From: Pseudomonadota bacterium
GTDB lineage: Bacteria > Desulfobacterota > Desulfovibrionia > Desulfovibrionales > Desulfovibrionaceae
DNA length: 37,622 bases
Assembly (NCBI GenBank): GCA_023411815.1
Contig: JAEYOJ010000033.1
Location: 1 to 37,622 of the forward strand
Direction: 5' to 3'
Each line of letters begins with the position of its first letter. The stretch's first letter is position 1. The notes beneath the pieces were generated by a model. That model saw only the letters and a program-made list of their open reading frames with translations. It had not been told where the DNA came from and searched no databases. Of this stretch, positions 7,016-14,597 are shown one piece after another. The translations under genes and the position numbers were made by a program.

Positions 7016-8251
7016 TTACTGCCCGTGCAGATAGAAGACCAGCCCCGGCGGCACGCACGGCGTCACGGCCACGGAGCGCGCGGGCAAGGTGCGCCCGGCG
7101 GCGGCCATGGCGCGCAGGTCGGCGAGCGGCGTGGGCCGCAGGATGAAGGCGGCCTGGGCCTCGCCGCCGCGCACCGCGCGCAGGGCTTCCTCGGGCGACA
7201 GGGAGTAGTCCAGGAAATGCCTGTTCAGCTCCTCGTCGCCCAGGCCCAGCACGCCGTGCAGGAATACCCGCTCCAGCATGTGCGCCGGGCTGGCGGCCAG
7301 CAGTTCGTCGGCGTCGTGACGGGAATTGCCGGCGGGCGAACCGGGGGATTCACGCGGAACAAGCAGCCAAAGCGTCGTGGACAGATAGAGCAGGAACGCG
7401 CCGTCCCCGGCCATGGCCAGGTCTTCGGGCATGGTCGCCGGCCGCACGTGGAAGCGCTCCTCGGCCTTGGTGAGCAGCGTTTCCCAGTCGAACTTGCGGA
7501 ACCAGGTCAGCACGCGGTGCACGGGCGCGACATCGAGCCCGTCCGGCGAGCCGTCGATCAGGCAGCACAGGACGTAGTCCCAGGGCTTGCGGTTGCCCGG
7601 CGTGCCCGGCCCCTGCTCGGCCCACAAAGCCAACGCGGCGGCCAGGGTTGTGTGACCGCCGGCCACCAAGGCGGAGCCGCTTCGAGCCACCGATTGCGCA
7701 TCGGGTTCCTCCATCTGGGGAACGCGCCACAGGACATGCCGTACGCCGTCGCCCTGGCGGCACTCCAGGAGCGGCTCATCGCGGCTAACGTGCGTCGCGA
7801 ATGCATCCAGGCCAGAGCCAGGCGCCAGCAGGCCCATCACGGGCGCGAACTGGGCCTTGGCCGCGCGCATGCGCGCCAGGCGGTCGTCGCGTTGGGGAGA
7901 ATAGACGTCTTCCAGGCGCAGCAGTCCGCCCTCGGCCACGGACACGAGCGGTACGCCGCCGAGCAGGCCCCAGCGCGCCCGGCCGTCTGGCAGTTCGCTG
8001 CGCAGCATAAGGAAGCCGGGATCGAGGGGCGACAGGACGCTTTCGTTCCGCCAGCGCCGCAGCGTTTCGGCGCTCGTCTCGGCCGTGCCCAGCCGCTCCA
8101 CGTGCACCACGTTGCAGGGGCTCTTGGCCGCCAGGAGGGAAAGCTCGGGGCCCAGGAGATGCGGCCCGGCCGGCGCGGACGTCCACTCGGGCGGCAGGTC
8201 GGGCCTGGCAGGATTGTAGCGCTGCAACGGGAGCGGGACGAACTCGGGCAT
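7016..8251 (-). CDS. DUF1015-family protein
   Basis: A 411-residue cytoplasmic protein that matches DUF1015 (COG4198) in length and layout: N-terminal YNP near the start, a segment on DVYSPQRDDRLARM, then HRVL, and a C-terminal domain ending near PPGLVFYLH. In family members I remember a DGHHR-like motif after the first domain; here the matching place reads VAGGHTTLAAAL, so the key Asp and Arg may be lost. Some DUF1015 relatives have been linked to ParB/SerK-like serine kinases, but function is not settled. ATG at 8251 starts two bases after the murJ stop, so the two are cotranscribed. Start choice rests on alignment to the gene junction; the frame stays open further into murJ. Confidence 0.7.
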   Translation of the reverse strand: MPEFVPLPLQRYNPARPDLPPEWTSAPAGPHLLGPELSLLAAKSPCNVVHVERLGTAETSAETLRRWRNESVLSPLDPGFLMLRSELPDGRARWGLLGGVPLVSVAEGGLLRLEDVYSPQRDDRLARMRAAKAQFAPVMGLLAPGSGLDAFATHVSRDEPLLECRQGDGVRHVLWRVPQMEEPDAQSVARSGSALVAGGHTTLAAALALWAEQGPGTPGNRKPWDYVLCCLIDGSPDGLDVAPVHRVLTWFRKFDWETLLTKAEERFHVRPATMPEDLAMAGDGAFLLYLSTTLWLLVPRESPGSPAGNSRHDADELLAASPAHMLERVFLHGVLGLGDEELNRHFLDYSLSPEEALRAVRGGEAQAAFILRPTPLADLRAMAAAGRTLPARSVAVTPCVPPGLVFYLHGQ

Positions 8252-8253
8252 GG

Positions 8254-9786
8254 TCACCGTCGTTTTCTGAGCAACCTTCCTGTGATGGCGCCGCCGAGGA
8301 GTTTGGCCTCGGGGAACCCGGCCGCATACGACAGTCCTAAATATACGAAAGCCCAGAAAGGAATCAATGATAAGGACCACTTTCCCCACGAGGCGGTCCA
8401 CCAGGCCGCCGCTCCCATGATGCCTGCCACGACGCCGAAGGCGGCCATGCGGCGGAAGACCTTGGGTGCGCGGCCCATGCGCCGGCGGAAGGCCCAGGAC
8501 AGGAGCAGGGCGTTGACCCAGCTCGCCGTGCTGACGCCCAGGGCCAGGCCCAGGTGGCCCAGCGGGCGCATGAGCGCGAAGCCCACGCCGATGTTCACAG
8601 CCACGCACAGGGCGGCGATGACCACGGGCGTGCGCGTGTCCTCCATGGCGTAGAAGGCCGAGACCATGGGCCGGGCGATGCTCGTGGCCGGCAGGCCCAG
8701 GCAGAAGGCCATGAGCGCCATGGACGTGGCGGTCACGTCCGCGGGCGTGAAGGCTCCCCGGCCGAAGAGCAGGTCGATGACCGGCGTGCTCAGGGCCACC
8801 AGGCCAACAGCCGAGGGGATGCTTATGAACAGGGTCAGGGCCAGGGTCATGTCCACGGTGCGCCGGTACTCGTCCGTCTCGCCCTTGGCGATAAGAGCCG
8901 ACAGGCTCGGCATGGCCGCCGTGGACAGGGCGAAGCCGAACACGCCCAGCGGGAATTCCACCAGCCGGTCCGCGTAGTACAGGTAGGTCACGCTGCCCGA
9001 GGGCAGGAACGAGGCCAGCATGGTGGAGAGGATGATGTTGACCTGATAGACCGCTGCGCCGAAGATCGTGGGCAGCATGAGCCGCCCCACGCGGCCCACG
9101 TAGGCGTCGCGCAGCCGCATGGGGCCGATGAGGCGGAAGCCGCGACCGCGCAGGAACGGGATCTGGAACAGGAGCTGGACCACGCCCGCCGCGAACACGC
9201 CCCAGGCCAGCCAGATCGCCACCTGTCCGCCCGTATAGTAGCCCGTTAGCGCGGCGGCGATGAGCACGAGGTTGAGCAGCACAGGCGACAGGGCCGGCGA
9301 CAGGAAGTGGCCCATGGAATTGAGCACGCCCATGGCCAGGGCCACGGCCGAGATGAACAGCACGTACGGGAAGCAGATGCGCACGAGCTGCACGGTCAGC
9401 TCGAATTGCGCCGGGTCGGAGCTGAATCCGGGCGCGATGAGCAGCGTCAGCGGCCGGGCCAGGGCCACGGCCAGGCCCGTGAGCACGGCCAGGATGAGCG
9501 CCTGCCAGACAAAAGCCGAGCGGGCCAGCTCGAAGGCGCGTTCCTGCCCTTGCTCCTGCCTGGCACGGGCGAAGACGGGGATGAAGGCCATGGTCAACGC
9601 GCCCTCGCCGAACAGGCGGCGCAGTAGGTTGGGTACGCGGAAGGCCACGAAGAAGGCGTCGGAGATCGGCCCCGCGCCCAGGGCGAAGGCCACGACCATG
9701 TCGCGCACGAAACCGGCGATGCGCGAGAGCAGCGTTGCGCCGCCCACGGTGGCGGCGTTGCGGGCGATGGATTTGGAGTGGGACAA
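8254..9786 (-). CDS. murJ: Lipid II flippase MurJ
   Basis: A 510-residue polytopic inner-membrane protein of the MATE-like MOP superfamily that moves lipid II to the outer leaflet for peptidoglycan synthesis. The N-terminus (ATLLSRIAGFVRDMVVA) and inner segments such as FRVPNLLRRLFGEGALTMAFIPVF are typical MurJ sequence, and the length equals the family norm. About 14 hydrophobic segments can be counted. The start appears to be TTG at 9786. The GGAGG eleven bases upstream is itself part of the hairpin repeat copy at 9795-9848. No in-frame ATG fits better. DUF1015 follows after two bases. Confidence 0.95.
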   Translation of the reverse strand: MSHSKSIARNAATVGGATLLSRIAGFVRDMVVAFALGAGPISDAFFVAFRVPNLLRRLFGEGALTMAFIPVFARARQEQGQERAFELARSAFVWQALILAVLTGLAVALARPLTLLIAPGFSSDPAQFELTVQLVRICFPYVLFISAVALAMGVLNSMGHFLSPALSPVLLNLVLIAAALTGYYTGGQVAIWLAWGVFAAGVVQLLFQIPFLRGRGFRLIGPMRLRDAYVGRVGRLMLPTIFGAAVYQVNIILSTMLASFLPSGSVTYLYYADRLVEFPLGVFGFALSTAAMPSLSALIAKGETDEYRRTVDMTLALTLFISIPSAVGLVALSTPVIDLLFGRGAFTPADVTATSMALMAFCLGLPATSIARPMVSAFYAMEDTRTPVVIAALCVAVNIGVGFALMRPLGHLGLALGVSTASWVNALLLSWAFRRRMGRAPKVFRRMAAFGVVAGIMGAAAWWTASWGKWSLSLIPFWAFVYLGLSYAAGFPEAKLLGGAITGRLLRKRR

Positions 9787-9794
9787 GGCTATGG

Positions 9795-9848
9795 ATGCCT
9801 CCGGCGGCCGGGGGAACTCGGTCCCCCCGGACCCCCCGTTTCTTTTTT
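9795..9848 (+). repeat. GC-hairpin repeat, family 2, copy 2
   Basis: Starts ATGCCTCCGG (9795-9804), as copy 1 does on the other strand. A CCGGGGG/CCCCCGG stem (9808-9830) and then C- and T-rich sequence (9831-9848) follow. On the plus strand it looks like a factor-independent terminator, yet both neighbours are on the minus strand. Its reverse complement supplies the GGAGG before murJ. Confidence 0.6.
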
Positions 9849-9931
9849 GAGTTGGCGCGAGGCCAGGGGGTTGCGGGATATTCAGGGACGATTCGGCCTA
9901 GCAGAGGCGAGGCGGGAAGGCAACGATCGGG

Positions 9932-10834
9932 TTATTGCTGGCATTTCGGGCAAAACACACTCGTCCGCCCCGCCACGACCTCCGACTGCAGCTTCCCCCC
10001 GCACTTCACGCACTTCTCCCCTGCCCTGCCGTAGACCAGGAAACGATTCTGGAACGCGCCCGCGTCGCCCAAGGCCGTGCGGTAGTCGGAGAAGGTCGAG
10101 CCGTTTTCGCTGATGGCCTGTCGCAGGATGGCCTGCAGTTCCTTGTGCAGCGTGCGCAGCTTGGCGTCCGGCACATCGACGGCTTTGGTCCTGGGATGGA
10201 TGCCGGAGCGGAACAGGGACTCGTCGGCGTAGATGTTGCCGATGCCCGCGATGATCTCCTGGTCCAGCAGCAGGGCCTTCATGCCTGCCTTGCGGCCCTT
10301 GAACAGCGCCACGAAGTCCTTTTCCCCGATCTCCAGCGGCTCGGGCCCCAGGGCCGCGAAGAAGGGCATGGAGCGCAACTCCTCGTCCGTCAGGGCCAGG
10401 CACCAGCCGAACTTGCGGATGTCGCGGAAGTGGACCTTCGCGCCGTTGTCGAGGGTGAACACGATATGCGTGTGCGCGTCGGGCTGCGCGCCCGAGGGCG
10501 GGAGCCATACGCTGCCGGTCATCTTGAGGTGGAAGACGAGGTGCAGATCGGCGGGCGAGCATCGGTCCATGCCGGATTCAGCGGCAGCCCTCTTGGGTCC
10601 GAGATCGAACACGAGCAGCTTGGCCCTGCGCCAGACCCTGCCCACGCGGCGGCCACGCACGAGGTCGGCGAAGGCCCTGCCCTTCTCGGGGGCCGTGGTC
10701 TTGCGCGTGGAGCCCGGTCCGGCGGAAGGACAGACCGCGCCGGCATAACGCACCTCGACATCCGCGATGACGCGGCCCTGGACATCCGGGGCCAGTCCGC
10801 GCGCGATGGTTTCTACTTCGGGCAATTCAGGCAC
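9932..10834 (-). CDS. mutM: Formamidopyrimidine-DNA glycosylase (Fpg/MutM)
   Basis: A 300-residue base-excision repair enzyme that removes 8-oxoguanine and formamidopyrimidines and nicks the abasic site. The N-terminus MPELPEVET gives the catalytic Pro (residue 2) and Glu3 after Met removal. Lys72 sits in RRAKLLVF. The helix-two-turn-helix is in DQEIIAGIGNIYADESL. A C-terminal zinc finger has CVKC and CPKC. The GTG start at 10834 is fixed by this conserved N-terminus; the frame extends upstream to 11161 but that part crosses repeats. It is somewhat longer than the usual 270 residues because of insertions near 35-55 and 80-97. Not overlapping with murJ; a 145-base gap holds a repeat. Confidence 0.95.
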   Translation of the reverse strand: MPELPEVETIARGLAPDVQGRVIADVEVRYAGAVCPSAGPGSTRKTTAPEKGRAFADLVRGRRVGRVWRRAKLLVFDLGPKRAAAESGMDRCSPADLHLVFHLKMTGSVWLPPSGAQPDAHTHIVFTLDNGAKVHFRDIRKFGWCLALTDEELRSMPFFAALGPEPLEIGEKDFVALFKGRKAGMKALLLDQEIIAGIGNIYADESLFRSGIHPRTKAVDVPDAKLRTLHKELQAILRQAISENGSTFSDYRTALGDAGAFQNRFLVYGRAGEKCVKCGGKLQSEVVAGRTSVFCPKCQQ

Positions 10835-10982
10835 GGATGCATGTCCTTGGGAAAGAGTGCCGTCGGCGTGCACATGCCGGCCGACGGCAAAGGCATAAGC
10901 CGTGTCGGGAGAGACCGCAACGTGCGTTTGAAGCTGATGACGGATTACAGCACATTGCACATGAAACGGGATAATTGGGGGT

Positions 10983-11041
10983 CTAGGGAGCGCCGCTCCC
11001 TGGCGGGTGAGTGTCTGAGAGAGGACAGCGCCTTCTCTCAG
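10983..11041 (+). repeat. Composite hairpin repeat, family 1, copy 5 (degenerate)
   Basis: AGGGAGC/GCTCCCT (10985-11001) inside a wider CT..GG pair, linker GCGGGTGAGTGT, then CTGAGAGA/TCTCTCAG (11015-11041) with one bulge. The two-hairpin order, spacing and linker match copies 1 and 4, but the stem sequences have drifted in a compensating way. Confidence 0.65.
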
Positions 11042-11068
11042 TTGAATTGCCAAATGATATAATAAAGA

Positions 11069-11088
11069 GGGCCGGCGCGAACCGGCCC
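11069..11088 (-). terminator. Terminator of the CheD-HDOD operon
   Basis: Seven-bp stem GGGCCGG/CCGGCCC with a six-base loop. On the minus strand it is followed by TCTTTATTATATC. It lies 100 bases past the stop of the last gene of the operon. Confidence 0.7.
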
Positions 11089-11188
11089 TGCGGCAAGAGA
11101 AGAAAGGCTGGAGAATGCGCCGAGGTGAATCCTGTCTAGCCCTCGACAATGAAGACGGCATGTCCGGCGCATGACATTCCTGTCACGT

Positions 11189-11698
11189 TCAGCCGGTTTC
11201 GCCCCCGCCTTCGAGTTGCGCGCCCAGACGCTTCACGTACACATCGCCCGCGTGGCTCAGGAACAGGAGCTTGCGTCCGCGCCGCCCGCCGACGTCCGCG
11301 GCCTTGATGCGCACTCCGCAGCGGCCGAGGGTTTCGAAGGCGACCTCCACGTTGCGCTGTCCCACGCCGGAACTCTGGTCCTGGTTTCCGCAGGATCCGC
11401 CGAAGACCTTGGCCTCCAGACCGCGCACCCGCACCCCCTGCTGCTCAAGGCCTTCGAGCACCGTCCGGATGGCCGTGTCCACGTACTTGTAGGGAGTGCT
11501 CGCCGGATTGTCGCGCGGATAGTCCTCGGCGCGCGGGAGCAGGGCGTGAAAAATGCCCCCGATATGCAGGACAGGGCAATGAAAGGTCACGGATACGCAC
11601 GACCCGAGCACGGTCTGCACCGTTGTCGGGCGTGTGAACACGCCCCCGGCGGCGATCATGAGATATATGGAATCCATTGGTTGCGCTTCGGCCGACAT
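11189..11698 (-). CDS. cheD: Chemoreceptor glutamine deamidase CheD (copy 1)
   Basis: A 169-residue CheD-family protein, which deamidates Gln in chemoreceptors and can bind the phosphatase CheC. The catalytic Cys34 is in LGSCVSV and His51 in GGIFHALLP. Length is normal for the family. ATG at 11698 follows the CheY-like gene closely; GAGGAG lies almost against it, so the ATG at 11677 (MDSIYLM) is an alternative start. It is the last gene of a four-gene minus-strand operon that also has a second CheD, an HDOD protein and a receiver. No cheA, cheW or methyl-accepting protein is in the window, so the target receptors are elsewhere. Confidence 0.88.
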   Translation of the reverse strand: MSAEAQPMDSIYLMIAAGGVFTRPTTVQTVLGSCVSVTFHCPVLHIGGIFHALLPRAEDYPRDNPASTPYKYVDTAIRTVLEGLEQQGVRVRGLEAKVFGGSCGNQDQSSGVGQRNVEVAFETLGRCGVRIKAADVGGRRGRKLLFLSHAGDVYVKRLGAQLEGGGETG

Positions 11699-11712
11699 TC
11701 TCCTCGGCCACT

Positions 11713-12141
11713 CTACTCGCCGGCAATATTTACTGGCAGGTTCGGTTCATCCACAAGGCCGAAGGAGACGAGCATCTCCTTCAAGGTCTGCAGTTCCACG
11801 GGCTTGGTCAGGTACAGGTCGGAGCCGCTCTCGAACTGTGCGCGCAGCATGTTGCGCGGGTCGTCCAGGCTGGAGAGCATGACCACCTTGACCGGCTCGA
11901 CCGAGCCGGCCTTGGCCTCAAGCTCCCTGAGCTTGGCCACGGCCGTATGGCCGTCCATCTTGGGCATCATGATGTCCATGACCACCAGGTTGTAGGGCGA
12001 GCCCTCCAGCAGGGCCTTGCCGAACATCTTCACGCCGTCCCGCCCGTGCTCGGCCTCGTGACACTCCCCGAAACGGCTGAGGTAACTTTTGAGCAGATAG
12101 CGGGCCGAGGCGCTGTCGTCGACTATGAGGAACTTGTTCAT
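11713..12141 (-). CDS. CheY-like response regulator
   Basis: A 142-residue stand-alone receiver domain. The acidic pair is Asp8/Asp9, the phosphorylation site Asp56 in VVMDIMMPKMDG, the switch Ser90/Ser91, and the conserved Lys113 in LTKPVE. There is no output domain. A short acidic tail follows the fold. It lies between an HDOD protein and CheD, so a role in chemotaxis or in a related signalling relay is likely; the partner kinase is not in the window. Spacing to both neighbours is under 20 bases, which supports one operon. Confidence 0.92.
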   Translation of the reverse strand: MNKFLIVDDSASARYLLKSYLSRFGECHEAEHGRDGVKMFGKALLEGSPYNLVVMDIMMPKMDGHTAVAKLRELEAKAGSVEPVKVVMLSSLDDPRNMLRAQFESGSDLYLTKPVELQTLKEMLVSFGLVDEPNLPVNIAGE

Positions 12142-12150
12142 CCTGCCTCC

Positions 12151-13035
12151 CTATCCGGCTGGACAGGCCAGGAAGCCCCTGGCCGCTGTGAATTCCAGAC
12201 TTACGTCAAGGACGATGCGCTCCAGTTCGCCCTCGTCCAGGGCGAAAAGGCGCAACGATTCATCGGACAAACCGTAACCCAGGGCGTCGGCGCCTGTGCC
12301 GGTTCCTCCCAGCATGGCGATGGCGTCACCCATATGCACGGCGTGTACCAATGGTTTGTCGGCGGGCTCCGCCTCTTCGGGCTTGTGGTGCAGGGCGATG
12401 GCCTTGCACAGGATATCGGGGAGGTTCCAGTGCCGAGCAAGGGCCTGGCCCACCTCGGCATGGTTGGTGCCGGTCAATTCCTGCTCCACGGCCAGGAAGC
12501 TTCCGCCATGCTTCCGAAGCAGGCCGCCCAGGTCACGGCCGTCCAGAAAATCGGAAAGCACGGCCTTGCCCATATCGTGGAGTATGCCGGCGGTGAAGGC
12601 GAGCTCGGGGCTGACGGGCTGGCGTGCGCGCCTGGAGACCTCGCGGGCGGCCATGGCCGCGTGCAGACAGTGCAACCACAACCCGCCGCGTTCGCCCGCA
12701 TAGCCCGGAAGGGTGCTGTCGAAGACCTCGGGGGAACTTGCTGCGATGGCTATGCCCACGACCATCTTGTCGCCAAGGTAGTTCACGGCCCTGCCCAGGG
12801 AATCGACCTTCCGACGCAAGCCCAGGGCCGGGGAGTTGGCCACCTTGAGCACGTTGGCCGTCAAGGCCGCGTCATGCTCCACGATGCGCGTGATGTCTCC
12901 CAGGCCGTAATCCTCTTCTCCCACCACCTGCATGAGCCGCATGGCCGACATGGACATGGGACGCAGCTTGGCTATGCGAGCGGACACATCCTTGGGCAGG
13001 GCCGCGCCTGCTCCGTTCATCCCGTTCGGCCTCAT
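12151..13035 (-). CDS. HDOD-domain signalling protein
   Basis: A 294-residue HDOD protein. The HDOD core spans about 15-220, with IVEHDAALTANVLKVANS as the typical first part and FTAGILHDMGKAVL as the HD-like helix. HDOD proteins resemble HD phosphodiesterases but often lack activity and act as regulators in motility and cyclic-di-GMP pathways. ATG at 13035 overlaps the CheD stop by four bases (ATGA) and has GGGAGG seven bases upstream, which decides against the TTG at 13050. The context of two CheD genes and a CheY-like receiver points to chemotaxis or motility control. Confidence 0.88.
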   Translation of the reverse strand: MRPNGMNGAGAALPKDVSARIAKLRPMSMSAMRLMQVVGEEDYGLGDITRIVEHDAALTANVLKVANSPALGLRRKVDSLGRAVNYLGDKMVVGIAIAASSPEVFDSTLPGYAGERGGLWLHCLHAAMAAREVSRRARQPVSPELAFTAGILHDMGKAVLSDFLDGRDLGGLLRKHGGSFLAVEQELTGTNHAEVGQALARHWNLPDILCKAIALHHKPEEAEPADKPLVHAVHMGDAIAMLGGTGTGADALGYGLSDESLRLFALDEGELERIVLDVSLEFTAARGFLACPAG

Positions 13036-13604
13036 GGGCGCACCTCCCAACTCTCCCGGCCGGGCGATGTGACCAGCACGCGGCCAGTGGCGGAATCGAC
13101 CTCCACGCTGCGGCTGATGGTCCCGCCCACGTCTTCAACGACCGTTGTGAATCCGCGTTTGACCAGTTCCTTGCGCAAGGCGGCCACGTTCTTCTCGCCG
13201 ATGTTGAACAGGGCTCCGGCCCGGAGCACGTTGGCCCCTCCGATCAGACAGGCCGTAAGGCCCGACGGCAGTGCGTCCGCGAATTTGGACATGGCGCGCA
13301 GGAGAACCTCGATGCCCGTGTCGGCGAAGTAGCCGGGAAGTTCCACGGCCCGGGCCGGATTGATGGCCGAATCGGGCAGGGCTATATGCGCCATTCCGGC
13401 GAGTGCGCGTTCGCGGTGGTGCAGGATGAGCGCCACGCAGGAACCCAAGGCCAAGGTGCGCAACCTGCCGTTCGGCTTCGGTGCCACACCGTACGCGCCC
13501 ACTCCCAGGATGACGGCTCCGCCCTGCACATTCGGGTCCCGGCCCGCGGGCCCCGGCGATGAACACTGACCAGCCGCAAGGCCGTCAGCACGGATGCGGG
13601 GCAT
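13032..13604 (-). CDS. cheD: Chemoreceptor glutamine deamidase CheD (copy 2)
   Basis: A 190-residue CheD-family protein with the catalytic Cys56 in LALGSCVALIL and His73 in GMAHIALP. The first 30 residues are extra compared with copy 1 and look disordered. The sequences outside the motifs differ strongly from copy 1, so this is an old duplication or separate acquisition and not a recent copy. ATG at 13604 has GGAGCAGG upstream. The frame runs on to 13685 without a better start. It is the first gene of the operon; the AT-richer stretch at 13620-13700 probably holds the promoter. Confidence 0.88.
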   Translation of the reverse strand: MPRIRADGLAAGQCSSPGPAGRDPNVQGGAVILGVGAYGVAPKPNGRLRTLALGSCVALILHHRERALAGMAHIALPDSAINPARAVELPGYFADTGIEVLLRAMSKFADALPSGLTACLIGGANVLRAGALFNIGEKNVAALRKELVKRGFTTVVEDVGGTISRSVEVDSATGRVLVTSPGRESWEVRP

Positions 13605-13765
13605 GGCGTACCTGCTCCCTCGGTATTGGCTATTAAACTTACTGTTGATGAATGCGTGTGAACGCTGATGGAATTCCGTACACAATTCCGGCCAGGAATT
13701 CCATGGGCATTATCGCGCAGGGCGGACGCCGAGGCGCTGGGGTGGAGGAGCGGAGGGATCGTAAG

Positions 13766-13897
13766 CTAGAGCGGCCTGTCCTGCCGCTCCGGCTCGGGAC
13801 CGTGCAGATCCTCTTCCTCGGCGCGGGTAACGGTGAGCACGAGCCAGATGGCCCCCGTGAGCAAGACGGGAATGATCACATGGATGATAGCCTGCAT
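13766..13897 (-). CDS. Small single-pass membrane protein
   Basis: A 43-residue peptide: MQAIIHVIIPVLLTGAIWLV forms one hydrophobic helix (about 4-22), followed by a charged tail rich in Glu, Asp and Arg. The ATG at 13897 has AAGGGGG upstream at a good distance. No family is recognised. It stands alone between the ech operon end and the CheD operon start. The clear membrane segment and ribosome binding site argue that it is real, but codon evidence is thin. Confidence 0.5.
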   Translation of the reverse strand: MQAIIHVIIPVLLTGAIWLVLTVTRAEEEDLHGPEPERQDRPL

Positions 13898-14099
13898 GCA
13901 GCCCCCTTGAACAAATTCCCCGAATTCCCCTCTCGGGATTCTCAATCCTGCTTTCACATAACACAAGCTCCGCGTCTGGCAAATCTTTTTGTTGCATTAC
14001 GTGCGCCGTATCCCTTGCCGCCGCTTTCAAGTCCGGCCGTGATCAGTCCGGAAGGCATCGTTCCGGGGCGGACTCCAGGCCCGTCCTGAAAAAGGAAAA

Positions 14100-14121
14100 G
14101 CCGGAGGAGGATTCCACCGGC
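14100..14121 (-). terminator. Terminator of the ech operon
   Basis: GCCGG(A)GG/CC(A)CCGGC stem with one mismatch. On the minus strand it is followed by TTTTCCTTTTTC. It lies 43 bases after the echF stop. Confidence 0.75.
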
Positions 14122-14163
14122 CTTGTTGTTGGTTGGCGTCGGCGCGGGCTCTCGCCGGCGAGC

Positions 14164-14583
14164 CTACTCGGCCGACTCGCCGGAACCCGAGCTGGTCGCG
14201 GCTGCCGCTTCGGGAGCGACCTTTTGGGCCGAGGCGGCCTTTTTCCGCTTGATCTCGCCCTGCATGTGGATCAATTCGCGATCGTAAACCGCCTTTCGAT
14301 AAGCCGGCTTCATATGCAGACAGCTCACCGGGCAGTTCTCCACGCACACTCCGCAGTACACGCAGGCGAACGGATCGCACTCCCAGGTCGCGGCCTTGTT
14401 GTCGACCGCGATGCACTGCGACGGGCAGACCTTGGAGCATTTCATGCAGAAGATGCACTTGTCGATCTCGTTGTACAACTCGCCGCGGGCATCCTTGAAG
14501 GGCTCGCGCACGACATGCGGATACATGCGCGTCGAATACTTGCGCAGCAGGTTGCCCAGGGCGGTCTTGGTGAAGAAGAGCAT
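14164..14583 (-). CDS. echF: Ech hydrogenase ferredoxin-like subunit EchF
   Basis: A 139-residue subunit with two [4Fe-4S] motifs: CIFCMKCSKVCP (43-54) and CVYCGVCVENCP (74-85). It relays electrons between soluble ferredoxin and the EchC/EchE catalytic pair of the membrane-bound, energy-converting [NiFe] hydrogenase. The last 25 residues are Ala/Ser/Glu-rich and probably disordered. ATG at 14583 has GGAGGG upstream and follows echE after 14 bases. Last gene of echABCDEF; a terminator follows. Confidence 0.93.
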   Translation of the reverse strand: MLFFTKTALGNLLRKYSTRMYPHVVREPFKDARGELYNEIDKCIFCMKCSKVCPSQCIAVDNKAATWECDPFACVYCGVCVENCPVSCLHMKPAYRKAVYDRELIHMQGEIKRKKAASAQKVAPEAAAATSSGSGESAE

Positions 14584-14597
14584 GGGCCTTTCCCTCC

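Larger units (their letters stand above)
10835..11188. other. Intergenic region between mutM and the CheD operon
   Basis: It holds a degenerate copy of repeat family 1 (10983-11041) and a terminator hairpin (11069-11088). The rest probably contains the mutM promoter on the minus strand; no clear -35/-10 pair could be chosen. No protein-coding gene is supported. Confidence 0.5.

Noticed and set aside
839..11041. Hairpin repeats as a CRISPR array
   Set aside because: Copies are kilobases apart, in both orientations, with no regular spacers and no cas genes.
10835..11161. N-terminal extension of MutM
   Set aside because: The catalytic Pro must be residue 2, which fixes the GTG at 10834.
13710..14030. 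Minus-strand frame overlapping the 43-residue membrane peptide
   Set aside because: No ribosome binding site, Arg/His-rich shadow peptide. The other frame has a membrane helix and a good start.
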